64,000 nt of DNA from Leuctra nigra (GCA_934045905.1 OW203763.1:42251172-42315171); one strand, 5' to 3'. Shown: positions 1-13,945, counted from the first letter of the stretch. Numbers and translations are program-made. Notes: a model not told the origin generated them from the letters alone.

Positions 1-3000
1 TTAAACATCAAACCTGGGTATGTTTGTTATAATATGTGAGATGTTCAGCCAAATTACTGAAGAAGTTTCATCACAGCGATATCTCGCCCATTGGACCTTT
101 TCTTGCGCCAACCGGAATTTAATAACCGGCCCACGCTATTCAGTATGTATAAAAAGCTCTTTTTATAACCTTTTTCCCCAAGATGGCGGCGTTGGACATT
201 TTTGTTATCTTTTTTTCAAATTACATAATCCAATTTATGTGTGACAATTTTTTCAGATTTTTTTTGAAACCATCGATTTTTTGGAAAATACCCCCCGCCC
301 CCGCCCCCGGCCAGGGTTGCGAGGTTGGCCTCATGACTTTTCATACATTTCAAAGCATGCTTTATCAAATGGCATTTGGTGCCAGCCCCCTTCACAAAAA
401 TCCTATTGTATAATTCACTTGTGCCTGTACTACCTCCATAAAAACAAATTAAAAATAAGTTCGATTTCTATTCAAGAAATATTGCTTTTTCTCAACAATG
501 GAAAACAGAAGATTGTTGCGAATACGGGAAAGTTGACCCAGTACCTTTCATATGCCGCAAAGATTTTTTAGATCGGATGAACGGTTTCGGCGCTACGATG
601 TCATAAAAAAGCGGTAAAATTCGGTAAAATTGACCGATTTAAAGTGTATAAAACCTTAATGTTTAATGTTTAATTAAACCTTAATGTCTTAATGTTTCAA
701 AAAAAAATCCAAGATGGCTGCCAAAATTGTTTAAAATACATTTTTTTTACAATAGGGCATTCAGTTTTGATCTTAAATAAAAAAAATTAATCCTCTATGT
801 CTTTTCGTGTAGGGTACAGGAATGAATAACTTTAGCCCCCAGCCCCCAGCTCCCGCCAGGAGTCTGGGGGTAGCACCAACATTTTTTAGGTTTTGGACTT
901 ATATATGCATTTTGTGAGATAGGTGGCACCTTCCCTTCACGACGATCCTACGGAAGCTTTAAATCGACCTTTTGGCCCCCTACTAATGATGATTCCCGAA
1001 AAAGTTGCTATCACCGCCACAGCCTAAACGGCTTAACCGATCAATCTGAAATTTTTACCACATTTGCACTTTTGGCCTCCTGTGATTTTTGTGCCGCCAT
1101 TTTTAAACCGGAAGTGACGTCATATCTCGAAAACGTCTGGGCCGATTAGAACGAAATTAGCGCCATTCGATTTAAATGGTCATCTATATAAAGTATCAAT
1201 AAAAAAATAATTTTTTTTAACCGGAAGTGACGTCATAAATACGCAATATTTAACTTATTTCAACAAATTATACTTAAAATACAACATAATTAACTTACAT
1301 TGTAACATAGGCAATACAATTTATAAATTCACGGTTGCAGTGTTCTCGGCCGCCATTCCTGAAACCGGAAGTGACGTCATATATCTAAAAGACCTGTACC
1401 GATTGCAACTGAACTAGCTCTGCGTATTCATTCTGCAATTTATTTAAAAACTCAATTGTGAAAAATGAATAAACAAATAAACGGTACCGGAAATGACGGC
1501 AGGAACCCCTTAACGAAACCGGAAGTGACATCATATATTAAAAACGGCATGACCGATTTTACGGAAATAGTGGGATTATGAATTCAGATGGTCGTTCATG
1601 AAGTATCAACTAGATTGTTTTCTCATTACCTATAACGGAAATGACGTAATAAATATGCTAAATTACACTAAATTCCCCACTTTATACATTTAAATAGATA
1701 TTAGTAAACGTTCTTTGTAAATAATTATAAATTCAAGGTTTCAGTGTTCTCGGCCGCCAATTTTTATACCGGAAATGACGTCATATAACGAAAACGGCTG
1801 TACTGATTGCAACCAAATTTGGGAAATGTGTAGGTCTAATAATTATGAATTAAAGACGACATAATTTTCGGCCGCCATTGTTAAAACCGGAAGTGACGTC
1901 ATATATCGAAAACGGCTGTACCGATTGCAACCAAATTTTGGAAACGTGTAGGACTAATAATTATGAATTAAAAACGACATTATTTTCGGCCGCCATTGTT
2001 AAAACCGGAATAGACGTCATACATCGTAAACGGATTTACCAATTGCAACCAAATTTTGGAAATGTTTAGGACTAATAATTATGAATTAAAGACGACATTA
2101 TTTTCGGCCGCCATTGTTAAAACCGGAATTAACGTCATATATCGAAAACGGCTGTACCGATTGCAACCAAATTTTGGAAATATGTAGGACTAATAATGAT
2201 GAAATCAAGACGACATTATTTTCGGCCGCTATTTCAAAACCGGAAGTGACGTCATATATCGAAAACGGCTGGACCGATTGTAACGAAACTTAGGCTTTTC
2301 TTCTTGGATAATCATTTTAATCTTTTACCAAGCGCAACTTTTCTTAGTACCTATCCAAATCGGTTGAGGCGTATTTTTTTAAAGAAATTAGTCCTTGCTC
2401 GGACATGTGCTACAAGCTGTATGAATAAACTAACAAAAGAAGTGATATCCCAGAAAAAAACAATCCGTGTAAAAAAGGCAGCCAAGTCTCTTTACTTTAA
2501 AAAAATTCAACACCTAAATGGAGTGATATCAAAAAAGGAGCCAAGTCAATATGACATTTCCAAATATTTAATCGTATTTTTGAAATAAAAGAATAAACAC
2601 CGAGAATTACTTTACAAAAGAACTTGGCGCATCGTTTTTTAAAGACATTTTTCTATTCATAAGCATATGCCATTTACCTATAAACAACCGTCATTAAGAA
2701 TTTTTAGAATAATAGGGAACATCTTTCAATTACATATTATACATACCTAATGTAAAATATTTTCCTTTTTGAATATGTAGGTACGCTATGAAACTTGTTG
2801 CCTATGTTTTCTATAAATACACAATAGTTATCTTTGTAATATTGTTTCGTGGTCAATATAACTAAGTCTCATGCGTTATGAAATAAATTTATATTAATCC
2901 ACATTTTATAACAATACATTTCACAAAGTACACAGTCACATTGTATTTGTATTAAATAATTCAACTTTATACGAAAATGTATAATAGTGTACTCCATAGA

Positions 3001-3240
3001 TAGTTAGTAATTATTTGACAACGTTTCATGATTTCCTTCAGTCTAGATCAAATTATGAAAAGATACCCTTCCAATATAACTATATTAACAGTACTGCAAG
3101 AATATGTATGAGCCCACTTCCAATTGTTATTTAATTCTTCCATCCTTATATTCCTATCTATTACAGCATGATATCTTTCTTCTATCGCCATTGACAAAAC
3201 TATAAAATAGCCATTACTAGAGAAAATCACTTTATTGACG
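1..3240 (-). mobile_element. Helitron-like repeat, truncated reversed copy
   Basis: Reversed relative of the element at 21696-24724. From about 960 to 2300 it holds roughly ten degenerate ~116-120 bp units built on CCGGAAGTGACGTCAT with a GCCGCCATTTT-type motif. The inner fold-back arm follows at about 2445-2640 (CACTCCGTG-like start, GGAGCCAAGTC, CTTGGCGCATCG), and the spacer at 2640-3240 matches 22000-22560 in reverse. The 3' hairpin end and the outer arm are missing, so the copy is cut on both sides. Positions 1-960 contain only short unconvincing ORFs and C-rich stretches. No coding function is seen. Confidence 0.75.
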
Positions 3241-3329
3241 GCTGTCCTTTTTTAAAAAAGGTTGACCACTTGGATCCAGCGTACTTATCAATCAAAATTA
3301 TTAACGTTAAACTATTAATTACAAATCTA

Positions 3330-5893
<2,564 letters not shown>

Positions 5894-6223
5894 TAGATAA
5901 TCACGGAGGCCGTGATCAAGTGCCGGCAGCTGATGTGAAGCTCTTCACATTTTATTGGTTTTTTATATGTTTCTTAAAGTTTACTAACCCGAAATTGATA
6001 TTGAGGTGAGTGGAAGTAGTTTATACATATCTTGTGATAATAATTTGGAGTTGATATTATTATAGAAGAGGAGAATAATCAAGAGAAGATATTGGCTTTC
6101 TCATTTCGAAAGGAAATTTCACAAGGAACAGGAGATTGGTTTTGTTATTTCACGGCCATTTGGCACTGTTTCTCGTCAACAACCAAGGTTCAATATTTAA
6201 GAAATCAAGACCAAATATCAGCA

Positions 6224-9200
6224 ATGCCAGCACGAACACGAACCGTTAAAACATCTAATGGTACTCAACGTGAGGAATTAAATAATACTAGAACTAGATC
6301 TTCCATGAGTTCAAGAGAGGAATTAGGTCCCTGGATCGAGGAAACTCATACCAGCCCTATTCCTGACCAATCTGCTTTCATATTAAATGAAACCATACAG
6401 CCAAGAAGGCAGAAATGGACAATGGAAGAGTATAAGGAGATTATGTGGTGTCATACATATGTTAGTCATACTACACTGACTGGTAACATGAAGATGACTT
6501 TTCAACTGTGGAGAAGAAGAAATCCTAATATACGGCCTAACATGGATTCAAACAAACTGGCTAATCAGAGGCGGTACATAATTAAGAACAACAAGTTGAC
6601 AGTAGATGAACTGAAAGTGATTGAAGAACATGTGAAAATGGTTATTTCAAGAGATAATGGTGTTCAAGATGAGGAAGTAGCTATTGAAGATCAAGATCAA
6701 GACCCTACTAATATTTCGATACCTGCATTATTATCAATGACCCCGGAGAGATTGAGACTGAGGCCAATCCTGAATGGACAACTCCGAGTGGAGGAAACAG
6801 GAGGTATTGATGAAACAGGGGATATTGATGATCGTGATGGAGGGGAAGAAATTGAAGATCGAGATCAAGATCTTACTCATTGTTCGTTGCCTCTACTCTC
6901 ATTGGATCCGGAGGTGGTTGGTGAAGTGCAGCACTCGGACCTAGAGGACGAGATCATGGAGCGCTGGAGACAGATGAAGGCGGAGTCGACGTGGTCCAGG
7001 GGGAAACTTCCTAAGTTGAAGGTGACGAAACAAACTAAGAGAGTCCTTATTGAAGTTAATTCTGCGCTAGGAAAGATCGCGTTAGCAAATGATCACATAA
7101 ATCTGACTGACATCAACATCTTGATATATGCAGCTGCACAAACACTATTTAAAAAAATAGGTTATGAGATCAAAGAGAACACCGGGAAAAATAGTAAAAA
7201 TGATCAGAAGTGGAAGAAAAGAATCCAAACCCAAATTGACGAATGGAGGAGGGAAATATCTCACATAACAGAAATTCTACAAAGTAAGGAGTTATCAATA
7301 AAACTACAAAAGATTAAAGTTAAACTTGGGTTTAAATACAATATTGCAAGCTCAGATGATTTTACTCGTATCAAAGAGATACTCAAGCAGAAAATACAGG
7401 CGAAGGCCCAAAGAGTGAGAAGATATAAGAAACGAGTGTTGCAGTATCAGCAGAATAAACAGTTTAATGAGGGAGCTAAATCATTTTACAGAAATATACT
7501 CAACAAACAAATTGATGTAAAAATCCACCCTCCGATTGAAGATATTGAGCAATTCTGGAAAGGAATTTGGGAGGATAATAAACAGCACAATCATGAAGCT
7601 CAGTGGATCAAGAATATGAAAGAAGAGAATTCAAGAATACCGGAGATGGAATGGAGAGACATTACAGCTTTAGAGGTATCAAAACAACTATACAAATCAG
7701 CCAATTGGAAAGCTCCTGGGTTAGATGGAATACAGAACTTCTGGCTAAAATCCTTTACAACTCTTCATGGTCGGATAGCAGATGCTTATAATAGTGCAAT
7801 CCGTGATCCAGAAGGTGTTCCCGAGTGGCTAACCCAGGGTAAAACCTGTCTTTTGCCAAAGAGTCATGAAACGCATCTTCCAAAAAACTACAGACCCATT
7901 ACTTGTCTATCCACAATGTACAAGAACTTGACGGCCATCATATCGAGCAGAATGCATATATTTTTTGACCAACAAAATATCATGCCGATGGAGCAGAAAG
8001 GATGTAGCTCAGGTTCTTTTGGATGTAAGGACCATCTTATGTTAAGCAAAGCTATCATGGAGGATTGTAAGAGAAATAAAAGAAACTTGCACATGGGGTG
8101 GATAGACTACAAGAAAGCGTTTGATAGTGTTCCACATAGTTGGATTCTTCAAGCTATGGACATCTATCGATTAAACCCTAAACTGATAAGATTTTGCAAA
8201 TCAATCATGACAACCTGGCGAACTAGTCTTACGCTTAGGACTCACAAGGAAGTAATCACGTCTGAGGGTATTTCAATAAAGAGAGGAATATATCAAGGCG
8301 ATTCTTTGTCACCGCTTCTTTTCTGCATGAGCCTCTTTCCTCTAACAAGCATGTTAAACAAATCTCGATGTGGATACAAAGTGAAAAATACTGATGTAAG
8401 AGTAAATCATCTAATCTATATGGATGACATCAAAATATTCGCCGAGAAAAGGGAAGAGATGGAAGAAATGATTGGTATTGTTAAACGTTTTAGTGATGAT
8501 ATATGTATGGAGTTTGGCTTGGAGAAATGTGCAACAGCTGCATTTAAGAAAGGGAAAATAATATCATCTGAAAATATTATTGTTGATAATAACTCTTCAA
8601 TCAAGATGTTGGATCCTGGAGAAGCATATAAATATCTAGGAATTGAAGAAGGGAATGGAATCCAGCATGTAGCTATGAAAGATAAGTTGGTTCAAGAATA
8701 TCGGAGGAGAGTTCGTTTGATATTGCAGACTGAGCTGAATGGGAGAAATAAAATTCTTGCAATTGGAGCTCTTGCACTGCCAGTCTTACAATACAGCTTT
8801 TGCATATTGGATTGGAGTCTCAAAGAATTAAAGAATATTGACAGAAAGACCAGGAAACTACTAACCATCCACAAGATGCAACATCCAAGAGCAGATGTTC
8901 AAAGATTGTATGTCTCAAGAAAGCAAGGTGGAAGGGGATTGTGTCAGGTGGAAGGCTCATACAGATCGGCAATGATTGGGACTGCCGAGTACATACGACT
9001 AAAGAAAAGCGATCACTTTGTGAACATCATCAAAGTGAGTGAGGAAAACAGACCAAAAACCTTATCGATGTTATCATTAGCAGACAAATTCAAGTCTAGC
9101 ATTAACATGTTGAATGTACAAACACAAACAGACAAGGATATTCTTCACCAGGTAAGAAAAATTAGAGAAGTCGTCAAGTCAAAACTACAGGACCAATTAT

Positions 9201-9970
9201 GTGATGAATGGGAGGGGAAAGCCATGCATGGTCAGTACCCAAAGAATATGAAGAAAATATTTATTAACAGGCCAAGTACATTCAATTGGCTTGTGAAAGG
9301 AACCCTTAAAGGCGAGACTGAATCCTTAATTGTAGCTGCACAAGACCAATCATTAAGAACGAGAAGCTATGAGAAGAGGATTCTTAAGACTGGATCGAAT
9401 GGAATGTGTAGATTATGCAAACAGCACGAAGAAACGATTGACCACATAGTGTCAGGATGTCCAGTGCTAGCTAAGAAAGAGTACATCGAACGTCATGACA
9501 AGATAGCAGCTTCACTTCATTGGGCAATATGCCAACATTTCAACCTCCCAAAATCCACACATCACTATGATCATCATCCACCTCAAGTATGTGAAAATAG
9601 AGATGTTACATTAATATGGAATGAACAAGTACGAACTGATAGGACCATCTTAGCCAACAAACCTGACATCATTATAAAAAATATAAAAGATAGCACATGT
9701 CTAATTATTGATGTTGCTGTTCCTATGGATGGAAATGTACTGAAAAAAGAGTCGGAGAAAATATTGAAATACCGAGACCTCCAAATTGAGATAGGACGGA
9801 TGTGGAAACTGTCAACCAAGGTATGTCCTATAGTAATTGGAGCGCTTGGAACTATCACCAACCACTACCAAGATTATGCGAAAATGATCCCAGGAGAATT
9901 TTCTTGCACCGACCTCCAAAAGCACGCGTTATTGGGATCGGCCTACATCATCCGTCGAGTCATCACTTGA
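6224..9970 (+). CDS. Reverse transcriptase with restriction-like endonuclease (Dong/R4-like ORF)
   Basis: A 1248-codon protein counted from the first ATG (the frame is open upstream to about 6092 without a Met). Residues about 62-120 look like a Myb/SANT-type DNA-binding region (KWTMEEYKEIMW). The RT runs from about residue 490 (KAPGLDGIQNFW) through KRGIYQGDSLSPLLF to the catalytic YMDD (about residue 732). A C-terminal CCHC knuckle (CRLC...HIVSGC, about 1061) is followed by a restriction-like endonuclease with KPDIII and LIIDVAVP (about 1145-1165). In this family the protein nicks the target and primes cDNA synthesis from the nick. No stop or frameshift interrupts it. A 5'-truncated relative lies at 43861-45057 on the minus strand. 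Confidence 0.88.
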   Translation: MPARTRTVKTSNGTQREELNNTRTRSSMSSREELGPWIEETHTSPIPDQSAFILNETIQPRRQKWTMEEYKEIMWCHTYVSHTTLTGNMKMTFQLWRRRNPNIRPNMDSNKLANQRRYIIKNNKLTVDELKVIEEHVKMVISRDNGVQDEEVAIEDQDQDPTNISIPALLSMTPERLRLRPILNGQLRVEETGGIDETGDIDDRDGGEEIEDRDQDLTHCSLPLLSLDPEVVGEVQHSDLEDEIMERWRQMKAESTWSRGKLPKLKVTKQTKRVLIEVNSALGKIALANDHINLTDINILIYAAAQTLFKKIGYEIKENTGKNSKNDQKWKKRIQTQIDEWRREISHITEILQSKELSIKLQKIKVKLGFKYNIASSDDFTRIKEILKQKIQAKAQRVRRYKKRVLQYQQNKQFNEGAKSFYRNILNKQIDVKIHPPIEDIEQFWKGIWEDNKQHNHEAQWIKNMKEENSRIPEMEWRDITALEVSKQLYKSANWKAPGLDGIQNFWLKSFTTLHGRIADAYNSAIRDPEGVPEWLTQGKTCLLPKSHETHLPKNYRPITCLSTMYKNLTAIISSRMHIFFDQQNIMPMEQKGCSSGSFGCKDHLMLSKAIMEDCKRNKRNLHMGWIDYKKAFDSVPHSWILQAMDIYRLNPKLIRFCKSIMTTWRTSLTLRTHKEVITSEGISIKRGIYQGDSLSPLLFCMSLFPLTSMLNKSRCGYKVKNTDVRVNHLIYMDDIKIFAEKREEMEEMIGIVKRFSDDICMEFGLEKCATAAFKKGKIISSENIIVDNNSSIKMLDPGEAYKYLGIEEGNGIQHVAMKDKLVQEYRRRVRLILQTELNGRNKILAIGALALPVLQYSFCILDWSLKELKNIDRKTRKLLTIHKMQHPRADVQRLYVSRKQGGRGLCQVEGSYRSAMIGTAEYIRLKKSDHFVNIIKVSEENRPKTLSMLSLADKFKSSINMLNVQTQTDKDILHQVRKIREVVKSKLQDQLCDEWEGKAMHGQYPKNMKKIFINRPSTFNWLVKGTLKGETESLIVAAQDQSLRTRSYEKRILKTGSNGMCRLCKQHEETIDHIVSGCPVLAKKEYIERHDKIAASLHWAICQHFNLPKSTHHYDHHPPQVCENRDVTLIWNEQVRTDRTILANKPDIIIKNIKDSTCLIIDVAVPMDGNVLKKESEKILKYRDLQIEIGRMWKLSTKVCPIVIGALGTITNHYQDYAKMIPGEFSCTDLQKHALLGSAYIIRRVIT

Positions 9971-9993
9971 ACCACAGAATCTACAAAACCCAA

Positions 9994-10026
9994 TGCAGCA
10001 TAGAATCACGGTGTGATTCCGCTGCA
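9994..10026 (+). other. Perfect 3' UTR hairpin of the Dong/R4-like element
   Basis: The outer stem TGCAGC/GCTGCA and inner stem GAATCAC/GTGATTC enclose a GGT loop, with a small ATA/C mismatch between them. It begins 23 bp after the stop codon. RLE-type elements recognise their own 3' RNA, so this may be an RT binding structure. The function is inferred. Confidence 0.55.
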
Positions 10027-10096
10027 TGAATGGATGTTTTGCCAATATGTTATAATAGTGTATTGTACTGTATTATAATATATTGTGAATAAAGAC

Positions 10097-10097
<1 letters not shown>

Positions 10098-10140
<43 letters not shown>
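10098..10140. repeat. (AAT)n microsatellite at the 3' end of the Dong-like element
   Basis: About 40 bp of AAT repeats. It forms the tail of the upstream element and also the tail of the minus-strand LINE fragment that follows, so it is shared between two insertions. Confidence 0.9.
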
Positions 10141-10142
<2 letters not shown>

Positions 10143-10264
10143 CGTCTTTATTGTAAATGTGGCGAAGTTAAGCCAAGGCTTCTCTTACACTTAACCACTT
10201 CAATTCTACACATATCTGAAGTCGTTACAATGCTTAAATTAATACTAAAAACTAAGTTATGTCT
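10141..10264 (-). repeat. LINE 3'-end fragment with TAA tail
   Basis: On the minus strand this ends AATAAAGACGTTTTATT followed by TAA repeats, like the tails at 4006 and 37009. It is about 120 bp with no ORF. It is probably a 5'-truncated insertion into the TAA array. Confidence 0.5.
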
Positions 10265-10265
10265 A

Positions 10266-10615
10266 ACTACCCAGTGAACACTAGGACGTACCTGGGACGT
10301 CCCCAGGTCATCGACTATTTACTTAGGTAGGATATCCCCAGTCCGTCCTAAACTCGGTCTAAAATGATCCCCAGAGTGTCCCCAGAGTGTCCTAATTACA
10401 CAAGTTATTCGATCCCAGGTACGTCCTAAATTAGGCGGACCTTCCTAAAAAAGGACGACACGGCCTTATTTAGGATATCCATTGCCCTACTTTAGGACGT
10501 CATTTCCTAATTTAGTTGGATACTTTTCCTTAATTAAGATTAAACTGCCTAATTTAATATATCCATTGTCCTACTTTAGGACGTCATTTCCTAATTTAGG
10601 TAAATGCTTTCACAG
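10266..10615. repeat. Partial copy of the CCCAGC terminal-inverted-repeat element
   Basis: It starts with CCCAGTGAACACTAGG and carries many CCTAATTTAGG/TTTAGGATATCC motifs. It is related to the complete element at 12595-13945 but has only one recognisable end. From there to 10853 I see no gene. Confidence 0.55.
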
Positions 10616-11153
10616 GTTTTCTAATTTATTTTTCTATTTTCACCAATTCGCACGAATCGTATTATTCATATTCATTATTATTCATTCATAGTCATCAATG
10701 TTTGCATCCAAAAAATATGGCCCCGACCTCAAGTGACAACAGTTAGTTACCAGAACAAAATAGTTCAAGAAATACACATTTTTCCTATCATCCAATAGGA
10801 CATGTCTCTTTTTGTTAAAATATCTTATAATTCTTGGCAGATTTTAGAAATAATCTAGTGGAGCGGTCGCTCCACGCCAGCCAAGTCGTACGGCGCGCGC
10901 ACACTCTCATATAAAGCCTGGAGCAAACCAGGGAGGGCCATTGCGCATGCAGTGGCTAGACTCCGCTCACGCTGTGACGTCATCTAGAGACACGAGTTGA
11001 CAAGAGTTCTGCCGCCGGCCGGTGTAGCACGTGGATTTTATTCGTTCTCACGCTATATCTCCGCTCCCACCGGTCATTCAATAGTCAATACTTCTATTAA
11101 TTATTTGTTTCCGTGATTATACGTTTGTAATGTATGTTTAAACATTACCCACT

Positions 11154-11270
11154 ATGGTTATTTGCGCGGTTTTTGGTTGCCCGAATCGCACTAAAAAGAA
11201 AGGCGCAGAGGAAGCAAATAATGTGTCGTTTCTGTGCTTCCCAAAGGACAAAGATTTGTGCGCGGCTTAG
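11154..11270 (+). pseudogene. THAP zinc-finger N-terminal exon fragment
   Basis: A 38-codon frame starting at an ATG gives MVICAVFGCPNR and later FLCFPKDKDL. This is the classic start of a THAP domain (Met, C-x4-C spacing, the N after the second Cys, and the FPKD motif), a DNA-binding zinc finger found in host genes and P-element transposases. It ends in TAG directly before GTAAAC, which could be a decayed exon end. Only the first half of the domain is here; the later Cys and His ligands are missing. It lies antisense to the Helitron-like element that contains it. The source gene is unknown. Confidence 0.6.
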
Positions 11271-11439
11271 GTAAACAGGTCCGTGAAGTTAGCACCGCCC
11301 ATTAACGCACTAATTATCTCATGTGTGGGATGAATAAGTGCACAATTAGTGCGTTCGATCGGCACTAATTTTATAAAAAGTGCGTCATCCGTTTCCGAGA
11401 AAAACGCACTTTACTATGGGCGGTGCCAACTTCACGCAG

Positions 11440-12083
11440 CACCGCCCATTGACGCACTAATTTTAAAACTCCCACAGGCAATTAGTGCACAATTAGTGCG
11501 TTCAATCCCCCCCATTCCCATAATTAGTGCGCACTTACTTTTCGAGTTATTCGTAAAAACCCGTGGGCGGTGCAGCACCGCCCATTGAAAATTTAAAAGT
11601 TTTCAGCACGCCATGTTTTAGTGCACAATTAGTGCGTTCGATTCCCCCCATTCCCATAATTAGTGCGCACTTACTTTTCAAGTTATTCGTGAATAACCGT
11701 GGGCGGTGCAGAACCGCCCAATGAAAATTTAATGTTTTCAGCACGCCATGTTTTAGTGCACAATTAGTGCGTTCGATTCCCCCTATTCCCATAATTAGTG
11801 CACACTAACTTTTCTAGTTATTCGTGAAAAACCGTGGGCGGTGCAGCACCGCCCATTGAAGATTTCAATGTTTTCAGCACGCCATGTTTTAGTGCACAAT
11901 TAGTGCGTTCGATCCCCCCCCCCATTCCCATAATTAGTGCGCACTTACTTTTCGAGTTATTCGTGAATAACCATGGGCGGTGCAGCACCACCCATTGAAA
12001 ATTTATAGATTTTCAGAACGCCATGTTTTAGTGCACAATTAGTGCGTTCAATTCCCTCTATTCCCATAATTAGTGCGCACTTA
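11440..12083. repeat. 136-bp tandem repeat with palindromic core
   Basis: Four to five units, with starts of the core GGGCGGTGCAGCACCGCCCA at about 11565, 11701, 11836 and 11975, spaced 135-139 bp. Each unit also holds TTAGTGCACAATTAGTGCGTTCGAT and CATAATTAGTGCGCACTTAC-type stretches. The core is a near-perfect palindrome. A more divergent start of the array lies at about 11290-11440. Confidence 0.85.
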
Positions 12084-12460
12084 CACTCCTTGTAAAAATA
12101 CCAGCCAAGTCTTTTTAACTATAAAAAAAAATATAAAAAATCTAAAAATTCAGCACTGAAAAGTAGTGATATCAAAAAATGGGCCAAGTCAAAAACTTAA
12201 TATTAAAACCAAATTTTACTTGGCGCATTGTTTTTTAGGGCATTATAGGGTAGGTAGATATTTTACATCTGGCCTATACGTCTAAGCTATCTAGGTATAT
12301 GCACGGTGCGTTAAGTATATTTTGGTTTTTAAAATGAAGTTTTGACTTGCCCATATTTTGATATCACTACTTTTCAGTGCTGAATTTTTAGATATTTTCT
12401 GTTCTTTTATAGCTGAAAAGACTTGGCTATGATTTTTACACGGAGTGTTTTTCATGGGGA
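12084..12460. repeat. Fold-back 5' terminus of the Helitron-like element
   Basis: Two inverted arms (about 12084-12235 and 12303-12460) share ACCAGCCAAGTC, TCAGCACTGAAAAGTAGTGATATC and CTTGGCGCAT, with a ~70 bp spacer. It is the same design as the 5' ends at 14853, 47878 and 50626. Confidence 0.75.
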
Positions 12461-12594
12461 TACAATATACTCATACGTAATATACTTGGGTCATAATTAT
12501 GAGGCCAAAGTCTTGTTGAATAACCGGCGACTAATTTACAAGGCAGGAAGCAAAAATTATAAAGTGCTACTAATGTGCAATCAGACTGATCATG

Positions 12595-13945
12595 CCCAGC
12601 AAACACAGGAGCTCCCTGGGAGGTCCTTATATTAGGATGATGCTCCTTAAATAGGGATATCCTTACAAGGATGTACTGGGTACCTCCCTGGTACACCCTA
12701 GTAAGGAGGACTCTTCCAAATTCAAGATGGCTTATTCTAAAAATGGCAACTGCCTAATTTAGGGAGGGATATCCTAAAAAAAGGCAGAGACCAGTTTCCT
12801 TTTTTAGGACAAATTCTTCCTAAATTATTATTATTATTTAATCTTTATTGTCAACAGGGCCGAAACCCCACAAGTGCAATATAATAATAACATGAGAACA
12901 TAACAACAGACATATCACAAACAATGAAAACGAATTACAACTAAATCGGTTCTATATAAAAACATTGGACAGAACCTCGTCAACAGAGTTTTTAAAATCA
13001 CTAAAAGAATCATTAAAAATATCTATATCACAGATCAAATTACCAGATAACACATCATTAATTAGGCACCATATCCTTTTTTTAGGATGTCCCTCCCTAA
13101 ATTGGGCAATTGCCTTTTTTTAGGATATATTACACTAAAAATGGCCGCTATTGAAATATTTATATAGGTTTCGTTAGCTGTCATCAGAGTACTCGGCCCT
13201 TCAACTTCAATATAGATTTATGTTTGACTCAGATATCTTTATTGTATGTTTTAAGTAAGTAAGTTTTATTATTACCAAAATCTGGCAAAAATTATAAGAA
13301 TGTGTAACAAAATGAGACACGTTGCTTTACATGATAGGACAAATGTGTTTTTCCTCTTTAGTAGTTGTCCCCTGCAAGTTGTCCCCTGCACTCCGATCCA
13401 AATTATTTGTAGGTATGATGCATTCAAACTATAAATGAATAAATTCCTTCAAAGAAATGAATGATAGCAGCTGATCTGACGCTGTCAAATGTTGGTGTTT
13501 GTTGTCGGTGTCCCGCAAGTGATGCAAAAATGCTTCACTTTTTTGGTGGAGTGAGCCTACCCCTGTCCTGTCAGTGTTAGGGTATATCTATCGATCTATA
13601 TATTATTATATCGCTCTTTCGTGTATTAAATATATTAAATAAGGCATTTTGAAAAGGCACTCATCGTAATATCGTGGAAAATGATCTACCTAATCTAGGA
13701 AATTATGTCCTAATTTAGGAGATGGATATCCTAAAAAAGGCAGAATTCCTCCTAAAAAAATAGGCAGACCTTCCTTTTTTTAGGATGGTCCTCCCTCCCC
13801 AGGATGTACCTGGGAGCCATTTAGGATCCCCATTAGGAAGCTGTGGGGAGGCTTTTAGGATCATTTTAGGAAGGACTGGGGATATCCTACATCCTTAATT
13901 AGGAGGGACTGGGGAGGTCCCATGTTCAACCTTGTGTTTGCTGGG
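12595..13945. mobile_element. Unclassified element with CCCAGCAAACACA inverted ends
   Basis: The left end CCCAGCAAACACAGG and right end CCTTGTGTTTGCTGGG are inverted copies. Both interior ends carry repeats of TTTAGGATATCC, CTCCCTGGGAGG and CCTAAAAAAGG. The central part (about 13140-13670) is unrelated AT-rich DNA. I see no transposase ORF and no clear target duplication, so the superfamily is unassigned. A LINE tail is inserted at about 12826-13060. Confidence 0.6.
12826..13060 (-). repeat. LINE 3'-end fragment inside the CCCAGC element
   Basis: Begins with TTATTATTATT and TTTAATCTTTATTGTCAACAGG, so on the minus strand it ends in AATAAAGATTAAATAATAAT. It splits a stretch that resumes with TTAGGCACCATATCC. 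No ORF is visible. The right border is approximate. Confidence 0.45.

Larger units (their letters stand above)
5894..10097 (+). mobile_element. Dong/R4-like non-LTR retrotransposon, apparently complete
   Basis: A single-ORF retrotransposon about 4.2 kb long, bracketed by TAA repeats on both sides. The 5' UTR has a 7-bp hairpin (5900-5916, ATCACGG/CCGTGAT). The 3' UTR has a longer perfect hairpin (9994-10026) that again contains AATCACGG, and an AATAAAG just before the AAT tail. Bombyx Dong is known to insert into TAA repeats, so both the protein type and the site fit this clade. The ORF is open throughout, so the insertion is likely young. Confidence 0.85.
10854..12460 (-). mobile_element. 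Helitron-like element carrying a THAP fragment and a 136-bp satellite
   Basis: A complete copy in reverse. Its 3' end at 10854 reads TCTAGTGGAGCGGTCGCTCC (hairpin plus CTAGA in element sense), followed by the subterminal CCAGCCAAGTCGTACGGC. Its 5' end at 12460 reads TCCCCATGAAAAACACTCCG in element sense. The left flank is A and the right flank is T, as in all other copies. The usual CRE/ETS/YY1 units are absent. Instead there is a non-family segment with a THAP-like reading frame and a tandem 136-bp repeat. This looks like an element that captured host sequence. Confidence 0.75.
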
